From Pimelobacter simplex (GTDB taxonomy: Bacteria; Actinomycetota; Actinomycetes; Propionibacteriales; Nocardioidaceae): 64,000 nucleotides of DNA. This document shows, piece after piece, positions 1-7,778 of the stretch. The translations under genes were made by a program, and so were the position numbers. The stretch spans positions 1 through 64,000 of the forward strand of contig JADCLI010000030.1 in NCBI GenBank assembly GCA_016803235.1. Direction: 5' to 3'. The notes below the pieces were generated by a model. It had not been told where the DNA came from. It made no database searches and saw nothing but the letters and a program-made list of their open reading frames with translations. Positions within the stretch are counted from its first letter, which is position 1, and every line of letters starts with the position of its first letter.

Positions 1-46
1 CACCAGCGACACCGGCCCGCCCGACCGATAGCGACCCCGCCCCACA

Positions 47-72
47 CCCCGCAGGACCCCACGTCTGCGGGG
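47..72 (-). terminator. Possible hairpin terminator downstream of the 89-541 gene
   Basis: CCCCGCAG (47-54) pairs perfectly with CTGCGGGG (65-72) across a 10-base loop. It lies 17 bases beyond the stop of the minus-strand gene. No T-run follows, so this is only a plausible actinobacterial-type terminator. Bases 1-46 hold nothing I can recognise. Confidence 0.4.
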
Positions 73-88
73 CTGTCGACACGTCGGT

Positions 89-541
89 TCACCGCCCGCC
101 GACGTACTGCTGGGCGGTGTAGGTGACGGTGCTCCCGGTGCGCGGGTCGGTGACCACGATCCGGTCGGCGACGGCCGACCAGTCGACTTCCAGCGCGGTC
201 CCGGCGTCGGAGACGAGGAACGGGTAGCCGGCCACGAAGCGGTGATCGTTCTCCGCGCCGTCGTGGACCGCGGCGACCTCGAGGTAGGTGCGCTGCGAGT
301 GCACGGGGGTCGCGGGGTAGCGACTGACCACGACGCAGTAGCCCTGCAACCCGGAGAGGGTCGGGTCGGTGTCGCAGTCGGTCCACAGCTCCTCGCGCCC
401 GACACCGTCGAGCAGCTTGAGGCCGCCCCACCCGACGGTGACCAGCACCATCACCACCGCGGCCGTCACCGCCGACGACACCACGGCGACCTTCGTCCTC
501 GACACGGGGGCACCCTGCCCGCGCATCGCGAGACCAACCAC
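89..541 (-). CDS. Hypothetical single-pass membrane or secreted protein
   Basis: The product has 150 residues and no family I recognise. A hydrophobic segment at about residues 18-40 follows basic residues (SRTK), so it is either a signal anchor or an uncleaved signal peptide with the remaining ~110 residues outside the cell. The exported part has two cysteines (around CDTD and GYCV) that could form a disulfide. The start is uncertain: GTG at 541 is the longest choice, an ATG lies five codons in, and a GTG just before SRTK would still keep the hydrophobic segment. It is divergent from maf, with 37 bases between starts. Function unknown. Confidence 0.6.
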   Translation of the reverse strand: MVGLAMRGQGAPVSRTKVAVVSSAVTAAVVMVLVTVGWGGLKLLDGVGREELWTDCDTDPTLSGLQGYCVVVSRYPATPVHSQRTYLEVAAVHDGAENDHRFVAGYPFLVSDAGTALEVDWSAVADRIVVTDPRTGSTVTYTAQQYVGGR

Positions 542-566
542 GACACAGGGACGAGGCCCGGGTCGT

Positions 567-572
567 TAGGGT
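567..572 (+). promoter_or_regulatory. -10 element of maf (leaderless)
   Basis: TAGGGT ends six bases before the GTG start of maf. This spacing puts the expected transcription start at or next to the start codon, and no Shine-Dalgarno sequence is present. The same arrangement recurs through the window. Confidence 0.6.
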
Positions 573-578
573 GACGAC

Positions 579-1178
579 GTGCCGACCTTCGTGCTCGCCT
601 CTGCCTCCCCCGCGCGCCTGGCGACCCTCCGCAGCGCCGGCCTCGACCCCCGGGTGATCGTCTCCGGCGTCGACGAGTCGCAGGTCACCGACGTGCCGCC
701 GGCCGAGCTGGCGCTCCGGCTGGCCGAGCTGAAGTGTGTCGCAGTGGCCGCCCGCGACGACGTGCCCGCGGACGGTCTGGTCCTCGGCTGCGACTCGGTG
801 CTCGAGCTCGACGGGGTCGCCCTCGGCAAGCCCGGCGACGCCGACGACGCGGTACGCCGCTGGCAGGCGATGCGCGGGCGCTCCGGCGTGCTGCACACCG
901 GTCACTGCCTGCACGACCGCGCGAGCACCCACCAGGTCGCCGCGACCGCCTCCACGACGGTCCACTTCGCCGACGTGACCGACGACGAGATCGCGGCGTA
1001 CGTCGCGACCGGCGAGCCGCTGCACGTCGCGGGCGCGTTCACCGTCGACGGCCTGGGCGGCGGGTTCGTCACCGGCATCGAAGGAGACCACCACAACGTC
1101 GTCGGGGTCAGCCTGCCGCTGCTGCGCGGGATGGTCCGGGAGCTCGGGCACTCGTGGACCGACCTCTGGTCGCGCTGA
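579..1178 (+). CDS. maf: Maf family nucleoside triphosphate pyrophosphatase
   Basis: The 199-residue product opens with the Maf signature: a beta strand, then LASASPARLATLRSAG (residues 6-21, S-x-S-P-x-R type), then SGVDES. A later CDSVLELDG segment matches the conserved acidic active-site region, and GKPGDADDA also fits. Maf proteins hydrolyse non-canonical or modified NTPs to NMP and pyrophosphate in the cytoplasm. The length is normal for the family. The GTG start is supported by a -10 hexamer six bases upstream. The next gene probably begins inside the last 25 bases of this one, which suggests co-transcription. Confidence 0.93.
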   Translation: MPTFVLASASPARLATLRSAGLDPRVIVSGVDESQVTDVPPAELALRLAELKCVAVAARDDVPADGLVLGCDSVLELDGVALGKPGDADDAVRRWQAMRGRSGVLHTGHCLHDRASTHQVAATASTTVHFADVTDDEIAAYVATGEPLHVAGAFTVDGLGGGFVTGIEGDHHNVVGVSLPLLRGMVRELGHSWTDLWSR

Positions 1179-2245
1179 ACCGGCTGCTCGCCGTCCTGCT
1201 GGCACTGCCGGCGGTGGCGCCCGGCCTCCTGCCGGCGGCGGCGCGCGCCGACGTCCGCACCCTCTCCGCCGGCAGCCACCCGATCACGCTGCCCACCGAA
1301 GCGCCGGCGACCTTCCGGCTGCGACGCACCGCGCCGGGCAGCACCCTCCACGTCGCGCTCTGGTACGTCGGCGCCGGGGACTCGGTCGGCGAGGGCGTCC
1401 GCCTCACGCTCGGTACGACGCCCGACGACACCGGCTGCGGCAGCGGCGCGGTGTTCCGGCCGACCCTCGGCGAGCCGGCACCGCTGCTGACCACGTCCGC
1501 GTCGACGTGGACCGACGAGCCGGACCACCCGTGCGGCACCGCGACCGAGGTGTTCGTGACCGTCGGCCTGCCGAGCGATCCCGCCGATGCGGGACGCGCG
1601 GCGACCCTCGTCGTCCGGGAGGAGCCGCCGCTGTCGGCGTACGCGTTCGACCTGCTGCGCGAGCCCGCCGCCCCGGCCTGGCGGCCGCTGGACCCCGACC
1701 CGGCGCCCCAGCCGGTGGTCGCTGGCGCGACCCCGGAGAACGCGCTTCTGGTGGAGCCGGGCAGCCTGGAGGTCCGGCTGCGGCCGGGCCGGCAGGCGAT
1801 GGTGGGGATCCTCCTCGACTGGGACCAGTCCCTACGTGCGCAGGTCGACGGCAGCGCGGACGCCGCCGTGACGATCATCGGCCCGATGCTCGGCGAGGAC
1901 GTCGCCTCGAGCGGACCTGGCTGGGCGCAGACCCACGTGGCGTCGTACCTGCACCGGAACTCGTTCGATCCCACCCGCGCGGGCGCGTCGCTGGACGGGC
2001 CTCGCTACGTGCTCGTGGGCCTGCCGCCCGGCTCCGCCGCGGCGACGGTGACGCTGACCCTCGCGGTCGACGGCAGCCGGGGCGACGGCGTGCCCGCCTA
2101 CACCGTGCCCACCGGCGCCGACGGCCCCTCGGCCGACCCGCCGGACGACAGTGCGCCGGCCCCGATCTGGATCGGTGCCGGCGCACTGGTGGTGGTCGTC
2201 GTGATCGCGCTTACTCGACGGGGAGCCCGAGCCCGCGGGCGATGA
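1154..2245 (+). CDS. Hypothetical secreted protein with C-terminal membrane anchor
   Basis: Reading from GTG at 1154 gives about 363 residues. The frame stays open further upstream, but there it only shadows maf. It begins with a signal peptide (RLLAVLLALPAVAPGLLPAAARA), followed by ~300 exported residues rich in beta-prone segments with two CG-type cysteines. A transmembrane helix (IWIGAGALVVVVVIAL) near the end is followed by a short Arg-rich tail, so the protein is probably anchored facing outward. I recognise no family. It overlaps the maf 3' end by 25 bases and also overlaps the convergent acyl-CoA dehydrogenase tail by 35 bases. Confidence 0.72.
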   Translation: MDRPLVALNRLLAVLLALPAVAPGLLPAAARADVRTLSAGSHPITLPTEAPATFRLRRTAPGSTLHVALWYVGAGDSVGEGVRLTLGTTPDDTGCGSGAVFRPTLGEPAPLLTTSASTWTDEPDHPCGTATEVFVTVGLPSDPADAGRAATLVVREEPPLSAYAFDLLREPAAPAWRPLDPDPAPQPVVAGATPENALLVEPGSLEVRLRPGRQAMVGILLDWDQSLRAQVDGSADAAVTIIGPMLGEDVASSGPGWAQTHVASYLHRNSFDPTRAGASLDGPRYVLVGLPPGSAAATVTLTLAVDGSRGDGVPAYTVPTGADGPSADPPDDSAPAPIWIGAGALVVVVVIALTRRGARARGR

Positions 2246-3410
2246 GCATCCGCTGGACCTCGGAGGTGCCCTCGCCGATCTCGAGGATCTTGGCGTCGCG
2301 GTAGAACCGCGCGACGGGGTACTCCTCCATGAAGCCGTAGCCGCCGAAGACCTGCGTGGCGATCCGGGTCGCGGTGACGGCGGACTCGCTCGCGTAGAGC
2401 TTGGCGACCGATGCCGCCTGCTTGAACTCCTTCATCGACGGGCCCCGACCGGCCTCCATGGCGTCCTTCATGGCGGCCGCGCGGTAGGTCAGCATTCGCG
2501 AGGCGTGCAGCATGACCTCGAGGTCGGCGATCTGGAAGGCGACGCCCTGCTTGCGACCGATCGGGCCGCCCATGGTCTGGCGGTCGAGGGAGTACTCGAC
2601 GCACAGGTCGACGCAGGCCTGGATCAGGCCGACGGCGAGCGCGGCGATCGCGACCCGGCCGTCGTCGAGGATGGCGAGGAACTGCGCGTAGCCGCGGCCC
2701 TTCTCGCCGACCAGGTTCTGCTCGGGCACCCGGCAGTCGGTGAACGAGAGCGGGTGGGTGTCGGAGATGTGCCAGCCGAGCTTGTCGTACGGCGGCTCCG
2801 CGACGAAGCCGGGCGTGCCGGACGGCACGATGATCGCGGAGATCTCGGGCTTGCCGGACTCGGAGACACCGGTGCGCGCGGTGACCGTCACGAGGCTGGT
2901 GATGTCGGAGCCGGAGTTGGTGATGAACTGCTTGCCGCCGTTGATCACCCACTCGCCGTTGTCGAGCTCCGCGCGGGTCTTGGTGGCGCCCGCGTCGGAG
3001 CCGGCGCCCGGCTCGGTGAGGCCGAAGCCGGCGAGCCTCTGGCCGGCGACCAGGTCGGGGAGCCAGGTCTTCTTCTGCTCGTCGGTGCCGTAGGTGAGGA
3101 TCGGGTTGATGCCGAGGCCGACGCCCGCCTCGAGCGTCACGCCGAGCGACTGGTCGACCCGGCCGAGCTCCTCGATCGCCAGGCACAGGGAGGTGAACGG
3201 CCCGTCGGACGCGTCGAGTCCGGCGCCGCCGTACTCCTCGGGGGCGGTGAGGCCGAACAGCCCCAGCTCGCCCATCTTCTGGACGACGTCGGTCGGGAAG
3301 TGGTGCGCCTTGTCCCACTCCGCCACGTGGGGACGGATCGTGGCCTCGGCGAAGTCGCGGACGGTACGCCGGAACTCCTCGTGCTCGCGCGACAGCTCGA
3401 ACTGGGTCAT
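2211..3410 (-). CDS. Acyl-CoA dehydrogenase
   Basis: The 399-residue product is a full-length FAD-dependent acyl-CoA dehydrogenase that introduces an alpha,beta double bond into an acyl-CoA. It shows the family landmarks in order: an N-terminal helical domain, the FAD-binding stretch GFGLTEPGAGSDAG, a middle beta domain with NGGKQFITNSG, and a C-terminal helical domain with RQTMGGPIG, QVFGGYGFMEEYPVARFYRDAK and IGEGTSEVQ. The Glu in GEGTSE is the expected catalytic base. Substrate chain length cannot be told from this. It stands alone, with a -10 hexamer six bases before ATG and a dyad operator just upstream. Confidence 0.93.
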   Translation of the reverse strand: MTQFELSREHEEFRRTVRDFAEATIRPHVAEWDKAHHFPTDVVQKMGELGLFGLTAPEEYGGAGLDASDGPFTSLCLAIEELGRVDQSLGVTLEAGVGLGINPILTYGTDEQKKTWLPDLVAGQRLAGFGLTEPGAGSDAGATKTRAELDNGEWVINGGKQFITNSGSDITSLVTVTARTGVSESGKPEISAIIVPSGTPGFVAEPPYDKLGWHISDTHPLSFTDCRVPEQNLVGEKGRGYAQFLAILDDGRVAIAALAVGLIQACVDLCVEYSLDRQTMGGPIGRKQGVAFQIADLEVMLHASRMLTYRAAAMKDAMEAGRGPSMKEFKQAASVAKLYASESAVTATRIATQVFGGYGFMEEYPVARFYRDAKILEIGEGTSEVQRMLIARGLGLPVE

Positions 3411-3416
3411 GGCCCC

Positions 3417-3448
3417 ATCCTAGGCCACGAGGTTAACGTTTGTTAACC
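3417..3448 (-). promoter_or_regulatory. Acyl-CoA dehydrogenase promoter with inverted-repeat operator
   Basis: On the minus strand TAGGAT (3422-3417) lies six bases before the ATG at 3410. Upstream, at 3431-3448, is the perfect inverted repeat GGTTAAC-GTTT-GTTAACC, covering the spacer and -35 region. This is the size and shape of a TetR-family site, and repression of an acyl-CoA dehydrogenase by an acyl-CoA-sensing regulator would fit. No regulator gene is adjacent. Confidence 0.6.
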
Positions 3449-3495
3449 AGCGGGCTCGTCGATTTCTCCCCCTCCCGCAACGGATTCGTCAGAGG

Positions 3496-4074
3496 ATGGC
3501 CCGCATGACCCCCCTTCCTCGTGTCCTTGCCGCGCTCGCCTGCGCGGCTGGCCTGCTCCTCGCCTCCCCCGGCCTCGCGTCCGCCGCCGACCTGGTCCAC
3601 ACCGACCCTGCGCGCGACGTACAGGTCGGCGACGTCGACAGCGACCGGATGCACCTCGCGACCAGCGAGCGCCGCCTCGACATCCGGCGGGTGCAGATCA
3701 GCCACGGCACCGAGGCCCTGACCATCCGGTTCCGCACCCGGGGGCCCCTCCCCACCAAGCGGTTCTTCCTGGCAGCACAGCTCAAGGCCCCGACCGGCAG
3801 GTTCGACCTGACCTACCTGGAGTTCCTCGGCGAGTCCGGGGTGTCCCTGACCCGGAAGATGGACCAGGTCCCGTGCGAGGGGCTCGCCGCCACCCTCGAG
3901 CCCAAGGCCGTCACCTTCGTCGTCCCCACCGCCTGCCTCGGAACGCCCGACTGGGTGCGCGTCGGCGTCGGTGCCGCCCAGATGCGCAAGCAGAAGATGG
4001 TCATGGACGACGGGTTCAGCCGTGGCGCGATCGGCCACCGCCTCCACCTGTCGAAGCGGGTCTCGCGGGGCTGA
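3496..4074 (+). CDS. Hypothetical secreted protein
   Basis: The product has 192 residues. A signal peptide (VLAALACAAGLLLASPGLASA) ends with an Ala-x-Ala cleavage site near residue 30. The mature part of about 160 residues alternates beta-prone segments and has two cysteines (VPCEG, TACLG). It probably folds as a beta-sandwich, but I cannot assign a family. ATG at 3496 is used; a second ATG three codons later (3505) is possible. It is convergent with the diguanylate cyclase 15 bases away. Confidence 0.7.
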   Translation: MARMTPLPRVLAALACAAGLLLASPGLASAADLVHTDPARDVQVGDVDSDRMHLATSERRLDIRRVQISHGTEALTIRFRTRGPLPTKRFFLAAQLKAPTGRFDLTYLEFLGESGVSLTRKMDQVPCEGLAATLEPKAVTFVVPTACLGTPDWVRVGVGAAQMRKQKMVMDDGFSRGAIGHRLHLSKRVSRG

Positions 4075-4089
4075 CCCCGACGACGACCG

Positions 4090-5265
4090 TCAAGCGGAAC
4101 GACGACGGTCCACCAGGAAGGGCGGCCGGTCGGTGTAGCGCACGGCGCGTGCCCGGCCGGCGGCCTTGGCCTCGTAGAGCGCCTGGTCCGCACGAGCGAG
4201 GACAGGTCCGATCTCGTCGCCCGGCAGCACGGCGGCGATGCCGAAGCTGACGGTCGGCATGGGCCCGTCCTCGCCGCGGTAGCAGCGCGCGATCGCGGCC
4301 GCGACATCCTCGGCCGGCGTGCCGTTGGTGAGCAGCACGAACTCGTCGCCACCGAGGCGCGCGACGATCCCCCGCAGGCCGACCACGGCACGACAGGCGT
4401 CCGCGAAGGACGTCAGCGCCCGGTCGCCCGCCGCGTGGCCGAAGCCGTCGTTGATGCCCTTGAAGCCGTCGAGGTCGGCAACCAGGACGGCAGTCTCCCG
4501 GACCGGCCCGTCGTCGATCGCCCGCTGGGCGGCACGAAGGAACTCGACCCGGTTGAGCAGCCCGGTCAGGCCGTCCCGGGTCGCCTGGCGGCGCAGCTCC
4601 GTGGTCTGCTGCTCGTGGCTGAGGGCGGACATGCTGAAGGTGACGACGACCAGCAGCAGCATGGTGAGCAAGGTCGTCGCCTGGCCACCGAAGACGATCT
4701 CGAACACCGGGTGCGCGGGCCCCACGGCCAGGAAGGCGGCGGCGCGGGCGAGGTAGAAGACCGCGATGACCCCCGATGCGATCGCCATCGCCCGCACGGC
4801 GAACCGGAACTGCGCGCGCCGGTCGCGATCGGCGGCCTGCCGCAGGAGCAGCAGGAGCTCGACCGCGGACCGACCGACCAGGAGGCCCATCGCCAGCAGG
4901 TAGACGGTCCCGCCGGACCAGATGTCGTTGCGCGGGTCGTCGAGCAGCGAGGCGGCGAGCACCACCGCCGGCACGACGGCCATCTCCCACCGGGCGACCG
5001 CCCGCTCACGCAGCGACCGGGCGCCCGCCCACACGCAGCCCGCGCCGAGCACGGCGATCGTGTTGCCCATCGGGTTGGCGACCACCTGGAGCGGGGTGTC
5101 GTTGAAGAGGAAGAGCGAGGCGCTGACGATGAAGCACCCCAGCGACGCACACCACCAGCCGCTGTACGCCGACCGGGTCGAGCGATAGGTGACGCCGTAG
5201 AAGAGGACGAGGACACAGGCTGCGACGAGGCCGAAGGCCACGCGAAGGGTCAGGGTGTCCAGCAT
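4090..5265 (-). CDS. Membrane-bound GGDEF diguanylate cyclase
   Basis: The 391-residue product has roughly seven membrane helices in the first ~215 residues, then a GGDEF domain. The GGDEF motif itself is intact (RLGGDEFVLL), and DGLTGLLNR, ADLDGFKGINDGFGHAAGDRAL and VSFGIA match the domain start, metal site and C-terminal strand. It should condense two GTP into cyclic di-GMP at the membrane. The four residues five positions before GGDEF read GLRG instead of RxxD, so the inhibitory product-binding I-site is missing. No EAL domain is present. The membrane part may act as a sensor, but its signal is unknown. Confidence 0.9.
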   Translation of the reverse strand: MLDTLTLRVAFGLVAACVLVLFYGVTYRSTRSAYSGWWCASLGCFIVSASLFLFNDTPLQVVANPMGNTIAVLGAGCVWAGARSLRERAVARWEMAVVPAVVLAASLLDDPRNDIWSGGTVYLLAMGLLVGRSAVELLLLLRQAADRDRRAQFRFAVRAMAIASGVIAVFYLARAAAFLAVGPAHPVFEIVFGGQATTLLTMLLLVVVTFSMSALSHEQQTTELRRQATRDGLTGLLNRVEFLRAAQRAIDDGPVRETAVLVADLDGFKGINDGFGHAAGDRALTSFADACRAVVGLRGIVARLGGDEFVLLTNGTPAEDVAAAIARCYRGEDGPMPTVSFGIAAVLPGDEIGPVLARADQALYEAKAAGRARAVRYTDRPPFLVDRRRSA

Positions 5266-5316
5266 GGTGTCAGGCTAGGTCGGCCGCCGTAGCACGCGTG
5301 GCGGAGTACGGCGATC

Positions 5317-5412
5317 ATGACCGATGGCCTTCTCGCCATGGTCATTCGGGATGAAAGGTCCGGGGCGTCCCGAGGACGATCGTCCCGACGTCCCACGGAC
5401 ACGGGCCCGTGT
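5317..5412. promoter_or_regulatory. Palindrome-rich divergent promoter region
   Basis: Between the diguanylate cyclase and the PH-domain operon are three dyads: an 11-base-pair interrupted hairpin (5317-5345), the perfect palindrome GGACGATCGTCC (5374-5385), and the perfect palindrome ACACGGGCCCGTGT (5399-5412). The last ends 10 bases before the TAGGCT -10 element of the PH operon, so it could be an operator. The binding protein is unknown. Confidence 0.4.
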
Positions 5413-5422
5413 TGGCACGCCG

Positions 5423-5428
5423 TAGGCT
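5423..5428 (+). promoter_or_regulatory. -10 element of the PH-domain operon (decides the start)
   Basis: TAGGCT lies seven bases before GTG at 5436. Because this element sits downstream of the alternative in-frame GTG at 5409, it favours 5436 as the true start and a leaderless transcript. Confidence 0.55.
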
Positions 5429-5435
5429 CGCCGGC

Positions 5436-5918
5436 GTGAGCCAGCTGCGCGACCCCGCCCACCGGGTCAGCCCCCGCGCCCTCCTGATGTGGCACGTCGA
5501 GTCCGGGATCTCCGCGCTGGCGGTGGCGACCGGGCTCGGGGTCGCGGCGGTGCTGCTCGGGCCGGACGGTCTGCGCTGGTGGCTGCTCGGCCTGGCGGTG
5601 GTGGTGTGCGCGACGGTGGCGGTCGTCGTACCGCGGTGGAGGTACGCCGTGCACCGCTGGGAGGTGTCCGCGAACGCGGTCTACACCCAGCGCGGCTGGT
5701 GGGCCCAGGAGCGGCGGATCGCGCCGATGTCGCGGGTGCAGACCGTCGACCTCGCGCAGGGGCCGCTGGCGCGGCTGTTCGGGCTCGCGACGGTCACGGT
5801 GACCACCGCGTCGGCGGCCGGACCCCTGCAGATCGAGGGCCTGGACCGCCCGGTCGCGCTCGCGCTCGTCGACGAGCTGACCCTCAAGGCCGACCTCGTC
5901 GCGGGCGACGCCACGTGA
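5436..5918 (+). CDS. Bacterial PH (bPH2) domain membrane protein, YdbS-like
   Basis: The product has about 160 residues. Two adjacent membrane helices (around SALAVATGLGVAAVLLG and WWLLGLAVVVCATVAVVV) precede a bPH2 domain containing the signature WEVSANAVYTQRGWWAQERRIAPMSRVQTVDLAQGPLARLFGLATVTVTTAS. The role of this family is poorly known; YdbS/YdbT pairs of Bacillus are cell-envelope proteins connected with resistance to some antimicrobial peptides. The next gene starts inside the stop codon (GTGA overlap) and encodes a larger paralogue, so the two are likely partners in the membrane. Start chosen from the -10 spacing. Confidence 0.85.
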   Translation: MSQLRDPAHRVSPRALLMWHVESGISALAVATGLGVAAVLLGPDGLRWWLLGLAVVVCATVAVVVPRWRYAVHRWEVSANAVYTQRGWWAQERRIAPMSRVQTVDLAQGPLARLFGLATVTVTTASAAGPLQIEGLDRPVALALVDELTLKADLVAGDAT

Positions 5919-7363
5919 GCCCTGTCCCGTGGCAGCGCCTCGACCCACGGATGCTGCTGGTGCACCCGATCAAGGAGGTTGCGAAGTTCCTCCCGGTGCT
6001 GATCGGCCTGCTGGTGGCGGGCGGTGCGTCAGGGACCGGGCCGTGGGCGCTGCTCGGCGTCGGCATCCCGGTGGGCCTCGGCGTGGTGCGCTACCTCACG
6101 ACGACCTACCGGATCGCCGACGGGCGGGTCGAGCTGCAGCGCGGCCTGCTCCAGCGGCACACCCTGTCCACGCCCGTCGACCGGGTGCGCACCGTCGACC
6201 TGACCGCCTCGCCCGTCCATCGCCTGCTCGGTCTGGCGACGGTCGTGATCGGCACGGGCAGCGTGGTCAGCGACAGCGACGAGCGCCTCGTCCTCGACGC
6301 GCTCCCTCGCGAGGAGGCCGCCCGGCTGCGCACGGAGCTGCTGCTCACCACCGTCCGGGCCGATGCCGGCCCCCTCGCGACCGACGACCACGTCGAGCAG
6401 GAGCAGGTGGTGGCGCGGTTCTCGCCGCGCTGGCTGTGGTACGCCCCGTTCAGCGGCACCGCCCTCGTCGGGCTCGGCGCGATCCTGGCCACCGCCGCCC
6501 AGGTCAACGAGTCGGTCCAGATCCGGTTCAGCGAGGAGGACCTCGCCGCCGTCGACCTGACCTTCGTCGTCGGCGTGGTCCTCGCCGCGATCGTCCTCGT
6601 CGTCGCGCTCGCCGTCGGCGGCTACCTGGTGACGAACGGCGGCTTCGTCCTGAGCCGGTACGGCGCCGCCTGGCACGTGCGGCGCGGCCTGCTCACCCGT
6701 CGCGAGACCAGCATCGACGTCGCCCGCCTGGCCGGCGTCAGCGTCGGGGAGCCGGCGGCGCTGCGGGTGGCGCGCGGGCGGCGGGTGGGCGCGATCGTCA
6801 CCGGGTTGAGCGGCGACCAGTCGGGGTCGGCCGTGCTGCTGCCTCCCGCCCCCCGCGGCACCGGGTACGACGTCGCGGCGGCCGTGCTCGGCACGCCGGC
6901 CCCCGTGACCGCGCCCCTGCTCCCCCACGGTCGAGCAGCCACGACCCGCCGCTACAGCCGCGCCCTGATCGGCGCGCTCCCTCTGGTGGCAGCCGCGACC
7001 CTCGCCGTGCTCGCCGGTGGGCCCGCCTGGCTGCTGGCCGGTGCCGTCGCCGCGGTCGGCGCCGCGCTCGCCCTGGCGACGGACCGGGCGCGCGCGCTCG
7101 GGCACGGGTACGTCGACGGGCACGTGGTGATGCGCTCGGGCTCGGTCCTGCGCAGCCGGGACGCGGTCGCGGCCGGGCACGTGATCGGCTGGAACCAGCG
7201 GGCCACCTGGTTCCAGCGCCGGGCCGGACTGGTCGCGCTCGCGGCCACCACGGCCGGCGGCAAGGGGCAGGTCCGCGTGCCCGACGTACCCACGAAGGCG
7301 GCGATCACGCTCGCCGAGGCCGCGACCCCGGGCCTGGTCGGCCAGTTCCTGGAGGACCGATGA
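5915..7363 (+). CDS. Multi-domain bPH2 membrane protein, YdbT-like
   Basis: The product has about 482 residues. It repeats the helix-pair plus bPH2 unit three times. The first has YRIADGRVELQRGLLQRHTLSTPVDRVRTVDLTASPVHRLLGLATVVIGTGS, the second FVLSRYGAAWHVRRGLLTRRETSIDVARLAGVSV, and the third VDGHVVMRSGSVLRSRDAVAAGHVIGWNQRATWFQRRAGLVAL. Each unit follows hydrophobic helices. It overlaps the previous gene by GTGA and the following PemK/MazF-like gene by ATGA, so all three are translationally coupled. The likely site of action is the cytoplasmic membrane. The biochemical function is not known for the family. Confidence 0.87.
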   Translation: MSPVPWQRLDPRMLLVHPIKEVAKFLPVLIGLLVAGGASGTGPWALLGVGIPVGLGVVRYLTTTYRIADGRVELQRGLLQRHTLSTPVDRVRTVDLTASPVHRLLGLATVVIGTGSVVSDSDERLVLDALPREEAARLRTELLLTTVRADAGPLATDDHVEQEQVVARFSPRWLWYAPFSGTALVGLGAILATAAQVNESVQIRFSEEDLAAVDLTFVVGVVLAAIVLVVALAVGGYLVTNGGFVLSRYGAAWHVRRGLLTRRETSIDVARLAGVSVGEPAALRVARGRRVGAIVTGLSGDQSGSAVLLPPAPRGTGYDVAAAVLGTPAPVTAPLLPHGRAATTRRYSRALIGALPLVAAATLAVLAGGPAWLLAGAVAAVGAALALATDRARALGHGYVDGHVVMRSGSVLRSRDAVAAGHVIGWNQRATWFQRRAGLVALAATTAGGKGQVRVPDVPTKAAITLAEAATPGLVGQFLEDR

Positions 7364-7764
7364 GCGGACAGCCGGACGGCAGCTACGCGCCGGTCGCCGA
7401 TGGCCGGCCCGACCCGGGCGAGGTGGTCTGGGCGTGGGTGCCCTACGAGGACGACCCGACGCAGGGCAAGGACCGCCCGGTCCTGGTGATCGGCACCGCG
7501 ATCGGACGGGACGGCACGGAGGTCGTGCACGCGCTGGCGATGACCAGCAAGGACCACGACCGCGACGAGGCCCAGGAGGCCGCCGCCGGCCGGCACTGGA
7601 TGGACATCGGCACCGGCGCCTGGGACCCGCGCGGCCGGCCGAGCGAGGTCCGGCTCAACCGGCTGCTCGTCCTCGCCGCAGCGGACGTACGCCGCGAGGG
7701 GGCCGTGCTGGCCGCGGCCCTCTACGCCGAGGTGATCGCCGCGCGGCAGCGCTTCCTCCGCTGA
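7360..7764 (+). CDS. PemK/MazF-like (type II toxin family) protein
   Basis: The 134-residue product has the PemK/MazF start: PGEVVWAWVPYEDDPTQGKDRPVLVIG (residues about 19-45) followed by a beta-rich core ending in RLNRLLVL. MazF/PemK proteins are sequence-specific endoribonucleases normally paired with a small antitoxin. No antitoxin-like gene precedes or follows, and the start is fused by ATGA overlap to the PH-domain gene. It could be a domesticated family member acting with the PH proteins, or a toxin with an antitoxin elsewhere. The GxxRP-type pocket residues appear present, but activity is not shown. Confidence 0.75.
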   Translation: MSGQPDGSYAPVADGRPDPGEVVWAWVPYEDDPTQGKDRPVLVIGTAIGRDGTEVVHALAMTSKDHDRDEAQEAAAGRHWMDIGTGAWDPRGRPSEVRLNRLLVLAAADVRREGAVLAAALYAEVIAARQRFLR

Positions 7765-7778
7765 GGCCGACGTCCGCC

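Noticed and set aside
4085..4110. Hairpin GACCGTC/GACGGTC at the end of the diguanylate cyclase gene
   Set aside because: Seven-base stem with a 12-base loop and no T-run, mostly inside coding sequence; too weak for a terminator call.
7360..7764. A full toxin-antitoxin locus
   Set aside because: No small antitoxin gene was found on either side or in overlapping frames, so only the single PemK/MazF-like protein is reported.
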